Source of the DNA: Roseiarcus sp963836695
Lineage (GTDB): Bacteria > Pseudomonadota > Alphaproteobacteria > Rhizobiales > Beijerinckiaceae
NCBI GenBank assembly: GCA_963836695.1
Contig: CAWIKX010000015.1
Location: 1-64,000 of the forward strand
Direction: 5' to 3'
Length of the DNA: 64,000 nucleotides
Numbering within the stretch: position 1 is the stretch's first letter; each line of letters begins with the position of its first letter. The notes beneath the pieces were generated by a model. The model did no database searches. It had not been told where the DNA came from and worked only from the letters and a program-made list of their open reading frames with translations. Below are positions 43,356 through 51,986 of this stretch, piece after piece. The position numbers and the translations under genes are program-made.

Positions 43356-44189
43356 GTGGCGACGTCGACGACATTTGTGCTGGCAAACGAAAAGGTTGTC
43401 CGCCGCAACGGGCAAATCCGGCTGCATGGCCCAGAGGACTTTGCTGCGATGCGCAAGGCTGGGGCGCTGACCGCCGAAGCGCTCGATCTGATAGGTCCGC
43501 TTGTCAAACCGGGGGTCACGACTGCCAGCCTCGACCAATTCGCCTTCGAATTCGCGCGCGATCACGACGCCTATCCGGCGTCCTTGAATTACCGCGGCTA
43601 TCGCAAGTCGATCTGCACCTCCATCAACCACGTCGTGTGTCATGGCATACCCGACGAAAAGCCCCTTCGCGAAGGCGACATCGTCAATGTCGACGTAACC
43701 TTGATCGTCGACGGCTGGCATGGCGATGCGAGCCGCATGTTCGTGGCGGGCGAGGCCTCGCGGCGGGCGCAACGCCTGATTGACGTCACCTACGAGGCGA
43801 TGATGCGCGGCATCGAAGCGATCAAGCCTGGCGGGACGACGGGCGACATCGGTTACGCCATCCAGACTTACGCCGAGGCGGAGCGCTGTTCGGTCGTGCG
43901 CGACTTTTGCGGCCACGGGGTGGGAAGGCTCTATCACGACGAGCCGAACATCCTACATGCTGGCCGAAAAGGGGAAGGCGTTCCGTTCCGCCCCGGTATG
44001 TTCTTCACGGTCGAGCCGATGATCAATCTCGGCGGGTACGGGGTGAAAATTCTCTCCGACGGTTGGACGGCAGTGACACGCGATCGGTCGCTGTCGGCCC
44101 AATTCGAGCATACGGTCGGCGTGACGGAGACCGGGTACGAGATTTTCACCCTCTCGCCCACCGGAGCCGATCGCGCGCCAATCCGATGA
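43356..44189 (+). CDS. map: Methionine aminopeptidase, type I
   Basis: A 277-residue enzyme that removes initiator Met. The five metal ligands are visible: Asp in VNVDVTLIVDG, Asp in WHGDASRM, His in CGHGVGRLYHDEP, Glu in FTVEPMI, and Glu in QFEHTV. GTG 43356 follows a GGGAA site. Its TGA overlaps the ATG of radC, so the two are coupled. Confidence 0.95.
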   Translation: MATSTTFVLANEKVVRRNGQIRLHGPEDFAAMRKAGALTAEALDLIGPLVKPGVTTASLDQFAFEFARDHDAYPASLNYRGYRKSICTSINHVVCHGIPDEKPLREGDIVNVDVTLIVDGWHGDASRMFVAGEASRRAQRLIDVTYEAMMRGIEAIKPGGTTGDIGYAIQTYAEAERCSVVRDFCGHGVGRLYHDEPNILHAGRKGEGVPFRPGMFFTVEPMINLGGYGVKILSDGWTAVTRDRSLSAQFEHTVGVTETGYEIFTLSPTGADRAPIR

Positions 44190-45001
44190 CCTCGGGAGCC
44201 GACCGCGGCGGCAAGGTTGATCATCGCCACGAGCGGCGCACTCAGTTGCACGAGGCCGGCGCGTCGGCGCTGGCTACACTTCGACCACAGCCGGTTCCTG
44301 GTCTGCCGCCGCCCGAAGGCGAAGGCGAAACGCCTCATTATCACGGGCACCGCGAGCGTCTGCGCTCGCGCTTGAGGGAGGCGGGCGCAGGCGCACTTGC
44401 CGATTACGAGCTGCTTGAGCTCATTCTCTTTCGCGCGATCCCGCGACGGGACGTGAAGCCGCTCGCCAAGAGCCTGATCGCCCGCTTCGGCTCCTTCGGC
44501 GAAGTCATCGCGGCTGATCCCGGAAGGCTCGCCGAAATCGACGGCATGAGCGCCGGCGTCATCTCGGAGTTCAAGGTCGTCGAGGCCGCCGCGCAACGTT
44601 TCGCCAAGGGCGCGGTCAAAAAGCGGCTCCCACTCGGCTCATGGAGCGAGGTGATCGACTATTGCCGCACGTCGATGGCGTTCGAAGGCCGTGAGAGCTT
44701 TCGGATCCTCTTTCTCGACAAGAAGAACGGCCTGATCGCCGATGAGGTTCAAGGATCGGGCACTGTCGATCACACCCCGGTCTACCCGCGCGAAGTGATG
44801 CGCCGTGCGCTCGAATTGTCCGCGACGGCGATCGTGCTTGTCCACAATCATCCCTCGGGCGATCCGACGCCTTCGACCCAGGACATCAAGATGACCCAGG
44901 ACATCATCGCGATCGCCAAATCGTTGGGCGTCGCGGTGCATGACCACATCATCGTCGGACGTGACGGGCATGCCTCGCTCAAGGGAATGAGGCTGATCTG
45001 A
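44186..45001 (+). CDS. radC: RadC-family JAMM-domain protein
   Basis: A 271-residue protein with an N-terminal helix-hairpin-helix region (DYELLELILFRAIPRRD) and a C-terminal JAMM/MPN+ metal motif HNHPSGDPTPS followed by DHIIVGRDGHASL. RadC proteins have uncertain roles in DNA repair or anti-restriction. ATG 44186 overlaps map by four bases; the first 50 residues are low-complexity. Confidence 0.93.
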   Translation: MTSGADRGGKVDHRHERRTQLHEAGASALATLRPQPVPGLPPPEGEGETPHYHGHRERLRSRLREAGAGALADYELLELILFRAIPRRDVKPLAKSLIARFGSFGEVIAADPGRLAEIDGMSAGVISEFKVVEAAAQRFAKGAVKKRLPLGSWSEVIDYCRTSMAFEGRESFRILFLDKKNGLIADEVQGSGTVDHTPVYPREVMRRALELSATAIVLVHNHPSGDPTPSTQDIKMTQDIIAIAKSLGVAVHDHIIVGRDGHASLKGMRLI

Positions 45002-45091
45002 CTTAAGCCTCGGCTGGCTTGAAACGACGTTCGTCTCCTGGGCCGGGATACAACCCAAGCGCGAGCTGCCTGCAAATAAACGCAAGAAGAT

Positions 45092-45129
45092 GAAAGGAAA
45101 TCAAAGCAAAATTGCCTTCATTTCCTTTC
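45092..45129 (+). terminator. Terminator-like hairpin after map-radC
   Basis: GAAAGGAAAT (45092-45101) pairs exactly with ATTTCCTTTC (45120-45129) across an 18-base loop, and a T-rich run follows. The surrounding 380-base gap up to mocA is unusually AT-rich around 45160-45185 and contains no gene I can support. Confidence 0.55.
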
Positions 45130-45383
45130 TTTTTCTTTTCCGAATCTAGACTTTTCAAAGGGTTACGGGCAGAAAAATAAAAAAATCCGTCCGACTCTCA
45201 GCTCGCGTCCAAGGTTGTGCGCGACGGCGCTCCGGGCACCCACAGGCGTGCGTCGGCCGGCCAAATCCTGGCGCGCTCTGATCGTCCAGAGGTCCGCTTT
45301 TTCCGATCATTGGGCAATACTATCACAAAATGCAGATTAGCCAAAGAACTTGTCATGGGCGGAATGGCGATTTTTTGCCGCCC

Positions 45384-46007
45384 TTACCCTCCGCCCCGAA
45401 AACGCCGCGCGGCCGCCAGATCTTCCGGCGTGTCGATATCGAACGTTACGCCCGTGTCTGGCGCTTCGACTTCGACCAGTTCGCTAGCGCTGAGCGCGCC
45501 GATCAGCCTGCGCGCGCCCTCGTCGCCTTCGAGCCGCATCGCCGCCTCGAAGAGGCTTCGGCCCAGAAGAACGGGATTGCCGCGCCGACCCTCGCGCCAG
45601 GGGACCGCGGCAAGCGCGCCCTTGCGGGCCAGGAAGGCGTCAATGAGGGCGTCAATGAGCCGGGGCTCAATCCAAGGCATGTCACCGAGGAGCACAAGCG
45701 CGCCCGCCACGTCAGAGGGCGCTGCGGTCAAACCTGCCTTGAGTGAGGAAGCAAGGCCGCTTGCAAAGCTCGCGTTGAAGGTGAGCTCAACCTCGAGGTC
45801 CGCGACCGCCGCGTCGACCGAATCTCGGGCGTAGCCGGTGACCAAAACAACCGGGCGCGCCTTGCTCGCCAGCGCTGCCTCCACGACCCGCTTCACGATT
45901 GGCTTGCCGTCGAGTTTCGCCACCAGCTTCGTCGCGTCTGGCGCGCCACCAGCGCGAAAACGCGACGACTGACCTGCGGCAAGCACGATTGCGCTGACCC
46001 TAGTCAC
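45384..46007 (-). CDS. mocA: Molybdenum cofactor cytidylyltransferase-like NTP transferase
   Basis: A 207-residue MobA/MocA-type nucleotidyltransferase (VSAIVLAAGQSSRF, ATKLVAKLDGKPIV, GALVLLGDMPWIEP, GNPVLLGRSLFE). MocA adds CMP to molybdopterin to form the MCD cofactor used by xanthine-oxidase-family hydroxylases. That matches the cox-type enzyme in this operon. The GTG start at 46007 overlaps the upstream stop. It is the last gene of the leftward molybdenum hydroxylase cluster. Confidence 0.88.
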   Translation of the reverse strand: MTRVSAIVLAAGQSSRFRAGGAPDATKLVAKLDGKPIVKRVVEAALASKARPVVLVTGYARDSVDAAVADLEVELTFNASFASGLASSLKAGLTAAPSDVAGALVLLGDMPWIEPRLIDALIDAFLARKGALAAVPWREGRRGNPVLLGRSLFEAAMRLEGDEGARRLIGALSASELVEVEAPDTGVTFDIDTPEDLAAARRFRGGG

Positions 46008-47001
46008 CAGGCGCGCGCGGCTGCGGGCGCGAGCCGATCTCCATCAAAAGGCCGCCGAGGCCCATAGCGCGGATGTCTGCATCGCGGATCAGCACCCCCG
46101 CCAGCACACGCTGCAGAACCCAGTCGAAACCGTTCTCCTTTGGCGACCGCGCGCAACCCGGCGCGCCGATGATCGGCATTCCCTGGCGTTCGGCGAGGAG
46201 CAGCAGATTGCCGGGATCGACCGGCATGCCGAACCGTTCTATGCGCCCGCCGATCGCCTCGACAGCGGCTGGAATGACATCGCGGCGATCGGTGATGGCG
46301 GAGGCGCCGAAGGCGATGAGGGCATCGGCGCCGTCGATCAGCTTGGCAAGCGCCTTTGCGAGCGGCTGAACCTCATGCGGGACGATCTCCTGCGCCACGA
46401 CTCGCGCTCCCGTCGGAGCCAGGCGCGCCTCGAGCACGCGCAAGGTCTTCGCCACAGTCGAGGCCTTCAGGCCCGGGAGCGTGGTCGAGACCACCCCGAT
46501 CCGCATCGGCTTGAACGATCGAACGGTGATCGCCTCCGCCGGGCTCAAGGTGAGCGCGGCCTCGAGCGCTGAATTTGGAATCGCAAATGGAATGATCTTG
46601 ACCGTCGCGACCATGTCGCCGGGGGCGACGGCGCGATAGGGCGGCAAGGTCGCGACGGTGATCCCTTCATCGATCGCATTGACCCGGTCGATGGCCTCCG
46701 CGTCGATGATCGCAAGCCCAGCAATCTCGGCGAACATGTTGACTCGCCCCGTGAACGCCGCGGCGCAACGCAAATGTGCGCCGGCGAGACGCTTGGCGAG
46801 GTTGCGGGCCGCTTCGTCTTCGCCGACGTCGCCGGGCTCGAGCCGCGCCGCCACGACGCTTGTCACGCCGGCCTCCACGAGCGCCAACTGCCGCTCGCGG
46901 GTGACAATGTCGCCCTTCTTGAACGCTATTCCGTCAGTTCGAACGGCATGCGCGAGGACCGCTCCTTCGGCCTCTCCAATCGGCGTCGGTCCAAATTTCA
47001 T
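46000..47001 (-). CDS. MoeA-like molybdopterin-binding protein
   Basis: A 333-residue protein with a MoeA-like N-terminal part (EGAVLAHAVRTDGIAFKKGDIV) and a MoCF-type nucleotide fold (MRIGVVSTTLPGLKASTVAKTLRV, ADALIAFGASAITDRRDVIPAAV, IIGAPGCARSPKENGFDWVL). Homologues in cox/xdh clusters are annotated as molybdopterin-binding accessory proteins. A role in making or inserting the cytidylylated cofactor is likely. It overlaps both neighbours by a few bases. Confidence 0.85.
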   Translation of the reverse strand: MKFGPTPIGEAEGAVLAHAVRTDGIAFKKGDIVTRERQLALVEAGVTSVVAARLEPGDVGEDEAARNLAKRLAGAHLRCAAAFTGRVNMFAEIAGLAIIDAEAIDRVNAIDEGITVATLPPYRAVAPGDMVATVKIIPFAIPNSALEAALTLSPAEAITVRSFKPMRIGVVSTTLPGLKASTVAKTLRVLEARLAPTGARVVAQEIVPHEVQPLAKALAKLIDGADALIAFGASAITDRRDVIPAAVEAIGGRIERFGMPVDPGNLLLLAERQGMPIIGAPGCARSPKENGFDWVLQRVLAGVLIRDADIRAMGLGGLLMEIGSRPQPRAPGD

Positions 47002-47702
47002 GCCGCCGCGCTTTCGGCGCGCAATGGCTTCTTGCGCAGCGAAGCGACGATCTCGCCGATGATCGAAATCGCGATTTCAGCCGGGCTGACCGCGCCGATG
47101 TCGAGCCCGATCGGCGCATGAATGCGCGCAAGCGCTGCTTCGTCGAAGCCCTGAGCGCGCATCCGTTCGATCCGCCGGGCATGCGTCTTTCGCGATCCAA
47201 GCGCGCCGATATAAAAGCATTCGGCGCGAAGCGCGACCATCAGCGCCGGGTCGTCGATCTTGGGGTCATGCGTCAAGAGGCAGATGGCGGTGAAGCGGTC
47301 GAGCGGCGCCTCGGCTAGCGCTTCGTCGGGCCATTTGGCGATGACGGGGGTGTCGGGAAAGCGCTCGGGCGTGGCGAAAGCGGTGCGCGGATCGATGATC
47401 GATGGGTCGAGACCCGCGATTCGCGCGATCGGCGCTAAAGCCTGGGAGATATGCACCGCGCCGATGAGGGTGAGGCGCGGCGCGGGCGCTTGAACGGTCA
47501 GAAAATAGTCCTGTCCCTCATGCGCGACCGATGCGCTCTTGCCCATGCGCAGCGCTGCGTCCAACTCGGGGCCCAGCGGATCGGCGTCGATGAGCTCGGC
47601 GCGAACGAAACGCTGCTCACCGTCGGAGAGGCGGGTGACGATGGCGCCGGCTCGCCGTTCGCCGCGAGCCAAGTTCATCGCTTTGAGAACGTCGAGACGC
47701 AT
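46998..47702 (-). CDS. XdhC-family protein, C-terminal (Rossmann) half
   Basis: A 234-residue protein corresponding to the XdhC Rossmann domain (LTLIGAVHISQALAPIARIAGLD, FTAICLLTHDPKIDDPALMVAL, IGALGSRKTHARRIERM, APIGLDIGAVSPAEIAISI). XdhC/CoxI proteins bind molybdenum cofactor and help sulphurate and insert it. Here the protein is split from its N-terminal half. ATG 47702 overlaps the upstream TGA. Confidence 0.9.
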   Translation of the reverse strand: MRLDVLKAMNLARGERRAGAIVTRLSDGEQRFVRAELIDADPLGPELDAALRMGKSASVAHEGQDYFLTVQAPAPRLTLIGAVHISQALAPIARIAGLDPSIIDPRTAFATPERFPDTPVIAKWPDEALAEAPLDRFTAICLLTHDPKIDDPALMVALRAECFYIGALGSRKTHARRIERMRAQGFDEAALARIHAPIGLDIGAVSPAEIAISIIGEIVASLRKKPLRAESAAA

Positions 47703-48025
47703 CAGGCGAGCTTCTCGACATAGACCTTGATGCGGCCGCCGCAGGAGAGTCCGACGCGCCAAGCCGTCTCGTCAGCGACGCCGAACTCCAGCATACGAGG
47801 CGCGCCGTTCGCAATCACGTCCGCCGCCTCTTCAACGACGGCGCCCTCGACGCATCCCCCGGACACGGAGCCGAGAAAGTTCCCGTCTGCGTCGATGACG
47901 AGATGCGAGCCGATAGGGCGAGGAGCCGAGCCCCAGGTCTCGACCACGGTCGCAATCGCCACGTCTCGTCCAGCTTCGCGCCACGACTCGGCCGCAGCAA
48001 GAACGTCTTCATCTCGGGTCAGCAT
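47702..48025 (-). CDS. XdhC-family protein, N-terminal half (CoxI-like)
   Basis: A 107-residue XdhC_CoxI domain (ATVVETWGSAPRPIGSHLVI, LGSVSGGCVEGAVVEEA, WRVGLSCGGRIKVYVEKL) with the conserved GGC and SCGG cysteines. Together with the next gene it makes one complete XdhC. Two-gene versions are known in alphaproteobacterial cox clusters, and the clean TGATG-type junction argues that the split is real and not a frameshift. Confidence 0.9.
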   Translation of the reverse strand: MLTRDEDVLAAAESWREAGRDVAIATVVETWGSAPRPIGSHLVIDADGNFLGSVSGGCVEGAVVEEAADVIANGAPRMLEFGVADETAWRVGLSCGGRIKVYVEKLA

Positions 48026-48050
48026 TCAAACGTCTCCCTTTGTCGACGCC

Positions 48051-48680
48051 TCAAGGCGCAACGAACCCGACTTTTGCGTGCGCGCCGTCGCAATAGGGCT
48101 TGTTGGCCGAATGACCGCAGCGGCAAAGCGCGGTCCTCTCGACCCGATTGACCGTGCGTCCTGTGCCGGAAATGATCTCAACAGGACCGGCGACGCCAAG
48201 CGGTCCATTTGGATAGGGCGTGATGGTCAACGCGCCGTCGCGCTTGGCGAGCGCGACGCTCGTGGCGCTGGTCGGCTCGCCAGTCGCGCCGAAAGCTGCT
48301 GCAACATGGGAGCCGTCACAATAGGGCTTGTTCTTCGACTCGCCGCAGCGGCAGAGGGTCGCTCGGGTTCCGATCGGCGCCCCCGCCAGAACGATTTCCG
48401 CGTTGATGGCGAGCGGACCGTTTTCGCGCACCGAGATGGTGTTGACTTTCGGGTTGGTTTCATTGGCGCCGCCCCGGGAAACCCGGATGGCCCCGGACGG
48501 ACAATTCAGGGCTACGTGCATGAGGGCCTCGGCGCTCGCCGCGTCTGGATCGATCCAGGGCCCTTCGACATTCGCCTTGAACACAGTTGGCTGCGAGAGG
48601 ACGCACCGGCGGGCGTGGATGCACAGCTGGCCGTTAAACTCGATCGTCGCCGACTTGCCGACGGCAGTTTCAACGGCCAT
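48051..48680 (-). CDS. Iron-sulfur protein with Fer4_19-like and two CDGSH domains
   Basis: A 209-residue protein. Residues about 10-70 resemble the divergent mono-cluster ferredoxin domain (CIHARRC ... NCPSGAIRV). Two CDGSH zinc-finger-like [2Fe-2S] motifs follow: CRCGESKNKPYCDGSH at about 110-125 and CRCGHSANKPYCDGAH near 185-200. These bind [2Fe-2S] clusters through Cys3His. It sits between coxE and xdhC genes on the same strand, which suggests a cluster-transfer or redox role for the hydroxylase, although the gene may simply be cotranscribed. Confidence 0.88.
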   Translation of the reverse strand: MAVETAVGKSATIEFNGQLCIHARRCVLSQPTVFKANVEGPWIDPDAASAEALMHVALNCPSGAIRVSRGGANETNPKVNTISVRENGPLAINAEIVLAGAPIGTRATLCRCGESKNKPYCDGSHVAAAFGATGEPTSATSVALAKRDGALTITPYPNGPLGVAGPVEIISGTGRTVNRVERTALCRCGHSANKPYCDGAHAKVGFVAP

Positions 48681-48761
48681 TTTTCGCCTCCTCCGGCCCG
48701 CGGCCAGTTCAGGAGGAAAATGGACCTGCGCCGGTCGCTTCGCAAGGCCATGACGCGAGGC

Positions 48762-49469
48762 TCAACTGGCCGCCAGGAGCCTAGCCGTGGTGTCGTGAGC
48801 CAAACCCCTGTCGCCGGAGAGCGCCCGGCAGAGGTCCGCCATGCTGGCGAGATTGTGGATCGGCCGGAACGAATCGACGTAAGGCAGCATGGTTCGAATC
48901 CCTCCGGCCTTGGCGGCGAAGTCGCCAAAGCGCAGCAGCGGGTTGACCCAGATCACGCGCCGGCTCGATTTGGCCAGCCGCTCCATTTCGGCATCGAGCT
49001 TGTCCAGATTGTCGCGCTCGAGCCCGTCCGTGATCAGGAGCGTGATCGCGCCCTGGCCGAGCACGCGCCGCGCCCAATCTCGGTTGAAGCGACGGAGCGC
49101 CTCGCCGATTTGGGTGCCGCCGGACCAGTCGGCCGCCATCGTCGAACACCGCGCCAGCGCGTCGTCGGGATCGCGAGCGCGCATCGCGCGCGTCACATTG
49201 GTCAAGCGGGTGCCAAACAAAAAAGTGGAGACGCGCCGCGTTTCGCCCAAGGCGTGCAGGAAGTGCAAAAAGAGGCGGGTATATTCGTTCATGGACCCAG
49301 AAATGTCGCACAAGGCGACGATCGGCGGAGGGCGATTGACTGGCGAACGGAACTCGAGGTCGATGACGCCGCCAGGCTGGAGCGAGCGGCGAAAACTGCG
49401 GCGCGCGTCAATCCGAGCCGGGCGGCCGCCTGGCGCGAAACGCCGCGTTCGGCGCTTATCTTCCGGCAT
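48762..49469 (-). CDS. coxE: CoxE-like VWA-domain protein, C-terminal part
   Basis: About 235 residues carrying the VWA domain with MIDAS motif CDISGSMNEYTRL, then GTQIGEALRRFNRDWARR and TDGLERDNLDKL. CoxE works with the AAA protein CoxD to assemble the [CuSMoO2]/Mo active site in CO dehydrogenase. In normal CoxE this is continuous with the region encoded by the overlapping upstream gene. ATG 49469 (MPEDKRRTRRF) overlaps the end of that gene. Either the protein is naturally split or a single frameshift lies near 49470-49490. Confidence 0.82.
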   Translation of the reverse strand: MPEDKRRTRRFAPGGRPARIDARRSFRRSLQPGGVIDLEFRSPVNRPPPIVALCDISGSMNEYTRLFLHFLHALGETRRVSTFLFGTRLTNVTRAMRARDPDDALARCSTMAADWSGGTQIGEALRRFNRDWARRVLGQGAITLLITDGLERDNLDKLDAEMERLAKSSRRVIWVNPLLRFGDFAAKAGGIRTMLPYVDSFRPIHNLASMADLCRALSGDRGLAHDTTARLLAAS

Positions 49470-49983
49470 CGTGAGCACGCTTGATCGCCTTGCGAGCCAG
49501 CTCAATTTCCGCCGCGCTCATTTGGGCGAAATCCTTCGAGCGCAAGATCTCGGCCCCAGACATCGTCAGGCGGGCGTCGAGTTCGATCGCGGGGGGCGGT
49601 TCGGCGCGGTCGCGAGCTGATTTGAACAAGGCGTCGGCCACCCGGCTTGACCCGGCTTCCGGCGGCCTCGCGTCAGGCTGGCTCGGCGCCCGGGGAGAGA
49701 GCATCGCGATCAGCTTCTCGAGGAAACCCTTTCGCTTCCAGAAGATCCGGAAAGCCTGGTCAAACAGCACGCTGTGCTCATGCTTCTTGACGAAGACCGC
49801 ATGGAGCGTCGTGTAGAAGTCCTCTCGATCCCCGATGCCGGCAACTTCCACGGCGGCCAGAGCATCGATCACCGCGCCCGGTCCGAGCGGCACGCCCGCG
49901 TCGCGCAGGGCGCGGGCGAAGTGGATGATATTTTGCGCCAAGACGCCGCCGTTCGCCGGCTCGGCTTCCACAATCGCGGTCAT
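49456..49983 (-). CDS. coxE: CoxE-like protein, N-terminal part
   Basis: A 175-residue segment matching the N terminus of CoxE (NIIHFARALRDAGVPLGPGAVIDAL, REDFYTTLHAVFVKKHEHSVLFDQAFRIFW, MSAAEIELARKAIKRAHD). It stops just where the RRTRRF link to the VWA domain should follow. The stop (TAA) and the next gene's ATG overlap by about 14 bases, so translational coupling is possible. Confidence 0.8.
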   Translation of the reverse strand: MTAIVEAEPANGGVLAQNIIHFARALRDAGVPLGPGAVIDALAAVEVAGIGDREDFYTTLHAVFVKKHEHSVLFDQAFRIFWKRKGFLEKLIAMLSPRAPSQPDARPPEAGSSRVADALFKSARDRAEPPPAIELDARLTMSGAEILRSKDFAQMSAAEIELARKAIKRAHDAGR

Positions 49984-50110
49984 TTTCGCTTAACTCGATC
50001 TCGCTCGATCGCACGCGCGCGTTGAAAACATAGTATTGGCCGCAGCGTTTGTCATCGCACTCTTGGCCCGGGCCGCCGTTCGAACTCGGTGGGCGTGAAG
50101 GGAAGATCGC

Positions 50111-51055
50111 TTACTCGATCTCCAGCCGGCGAAGCTCGGCCCGCGTTTCTTCGATCATCGCCTGCGTCTTTGCGCCGTCGATCTTGGCGATGTCGTCCTG
50201 ATATTTGAGCAACACGCCGAGCGTGTCCGAAACCTGAGCCGGATCGAGCGCGACCGAATCGAGCTCGGCCAGCGCAGCCGCCCAATCGAGGGTTTCGGCG
50301 ACGCCCGGCGACTTGAACAGGTCCTGTTTGCGCAGTCGCTGAACGAAGGCGACGAGCTCGGCGGTCAGCCGCTCCGGGGCGCGCGGCGCCTTGGCCCGCA
50401 CGATCGCCATCTCGCGCTCAAGATCAGGGTAGCCGAGCCAGTGATAGAGACATCGCCTCTTGAGCGCGTCATGAATTTCGCGCGTGCGGTTGGAGGTGAT
50501 GACCACGATCGGCGGTTCAGGCGCCGCCATGACCCCGATTTCCGGAATGGTCACCTGGAAGTCGGACAGGATCTCGAGCAGGTAGGCTTCGAAAGCCTCG
50601 TCGGCGCGGTCGATTTCATCGATCAGGAGCACCGGCGCACCAGCGACGCCGGGCTCGAGCGCCTGCAAAAGCGGGCGCTTGATGAGATAGCGCTCAGAGA
50701 AGATGTCGTGCTCGATGCGATCCTTGTCATGCTCGCCGGAGGCCTCGGCCAACCGGATCGCCATCATCTGCGCGGGATAGTTCCATTCATAGACCGCGCT
50801 CGCGACATCGAGGCCTTCATAGCACTGGAGTCGGATCAGCTTTCGACCAAGCGAGGCCGCGAGAACCTTCGCCACCTCTGTCTTGCCGACGCCGGCCTCG
50901 CCTTCGAGAAACAGCGGTCTTCCCAGTCGCAGACTTAAAAAAATAACCGTCGCTAGGGCGCGATCGCCGACATAGGAAGCTCCGCCGAGCAAGGCCAAGG
51001 TTTCGTCGATCGAGGCCGGAAGGGCCGGCGGTTGCCCGGACAATTCAAACTCCAC
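50111..51055 (-). CDS. coxD: MoxR-type AAA ATPase, CoxD-like
   Basis: About 314 residues. Walker A is GEAGVGKTE, Walker B is VLLIDEIDRADE, and sensor 1 lies in IVVITSNRTREIHDALKRRC. CoxD is the AAA partner of CoxE in building the active site of CO dehydrogenase-type enzymes. The start is uncertain: TTG 51103 lies inside a REP-like hairpin, so GTG 51055, which begins near the usual CoxD N terminus, is preferred. It follows coxM and precedes coxE. Confidence 0.87.
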   Translation of the reverse strand: MEFELSGQPPALPASIDETLALLGGASYVGDRALATVIFLSLRLGRPLFLEGEAGVGKTEVAKVLAASLGRKLIRLQCYEGLDVASAVYEWNYPAQMMAIRLAEASGEHDKDRIEHDIFSERYLIKRPLLQALEPGVAGAPVLLIDEIDRADEAFEAYLLEILSDFQVTIPEIGVMAAPEPPIVVITSNRTREIHDALKRRCLYHWLGYPDLEREMAIVRAKAPRAPERLTAELVAFVQRLRKQDLFKSPGVAETLDWAAALAELDSVALDPAQVSDTLGVLLKYQDDIAKIDGAKTQAMIEETRAELRRLEIE

Positions 51056-51091
51056 GTCGAGATACGCCGGCGCACGGTGCAGAAAGAGCGA

Positions 51092-51112
51092 GGGCCGGGT
51101 CAAGCCCGGCCC
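51092..51112. repeat. REP-like hairpin between coxM and coxD
   Basis: GGGCCGGG and CCCGGCCC form a perfect 8-bp stem around TCAAG. It is related to the units in the hisS upstream region. It separates the structural genes from the maturation genes and may set mRNA stability or reduce downstream expression. Confidence 0.65.
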
Positions 51113-51148
51113 TTAAGGAACGGTTCGGAGTTCGCCGCTTCTTCGGCC

Positions 51149-51943
51149 TCAGCCTGCCGCCGTGACTGCGCGTCTCGCCATGACTCCGATGAGATGAGCG
51201 CGGTAATCGGCGTCGCCATGGAGGTCGGCAATAAGATCGCTCGCCGAGGCGGCTACGTTCTTAAGGGCATCCGCTGAGAAGTCGCCGTCGAGCGCCTTCT
51301 CGAACTCGGTCGCGCGGAACACCCCACTCTGGCCAGCGCCGGTCACCGCGACGCGCACGCCGCCGGTCGTCTTGGCGACGAAAACCCCGACCAGCGCATA
51401 GCGCGACGCCGGATTGCGGAACTTCATGTATGCGGCTTTCTGGGGGATCGGGAAACTGACCTGGGTGATCAGTTCGCTGGTCTCGAGCGCTGTCTCAAAA
51501 AGGCCTGTGAAAAAATCTTGCGCCGGAATGCGGCGCTTATTGGTGATTATTGTCGCCCCGAGCGCAAGCGCCGCCGCAGGATAGTCTGCGGCCGGATCAT
51601 TGTTGGCGATGGATCCGCCGATCGTGCCCATGTTGCGGACAGCGGGATCCCCGATGACGCCGGCAAGCGATGCAAGCGCTGGAATCGCCGCTTGCGCGAC
51701 ATTGCTGCGAGCGACGTCGGCGTGCCGGGTCATGGCGCCGATCACGAGGTTCTCTCCCTCGCGCGCGATGCCGGCGAGTTCGTGGACGTTCTTGAGATCG
51801 ATGAGCGCGGCCGGCGACGCAAGCCGCTGCTTCATGGTCGGCAGCAGGGTCATGCCGCCAGCGAGCGCCTTGGCGTCGGGCTTCGCCAGATCGGCGATGG
51901 CGCCGGCGAGCGACTGCGGGCGATGATATTCAAAGGCGTACAT
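51149..51943 (-). CDS. coxM: Molybdenum hydroxylase FAD-binding subunit (CoxM-like)
   Basis: A 264-residue medium subunit. It starts MYAFEYHRPQSLAGAIADL. FAD-contact segments are KALAGGMTLLPTMKQRLASP, AGVIGDPAVRNMGTIGGSIANNDPAADYPAA and FRNPASRYALVGVFVA. It passes electrons from the iron-sulfur subunit to an acceptor. ATG 51943 is the start that fits homology. It is downstream of coxL in the structural set. Confidence 0.93.
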   Translation of the reverse strand: MYAFEYHRPQSLAGAIADLAKPDAKALAGGMTLLPTMKQRLASPAALIDLKNVHELAGIAREGENLVIGAMTRHADVARSNVAQAAIPALASLAGVIGDPAVRNMGTIGGSIANNDPAADYPAAALALGATIITNKRRIPAQDFFTGLFETALETSELITQVSFPIPQKAAYMKFRNPASRYALVGVFVAKTTGGVRVAVTGAGQSGVFRATEFEKALDGDFSADALKNVAASASDLIADLHGDADYRAHLIGVMARRAVTAAG

Positions 51944-51986
51944 TCTCGAATTCTCCCAAGAAGGAGCGGATCGCGTCCGCTCAGTT

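Noticed and set aside
45002..45383. Small RNA or small gene in the AT-rich gap after radC
   Set aside because: Only a terminator-like hairpin is visible; there is no promoter-terminator pair or coding signal to support a gene.
47727..49484. Long rightward open frame (585 codons) opposite xdhC, CDGSH and coxE genes
   Set aside because: It crosses several well-supported leftward genes and has no recognisable domain; shadow frame.
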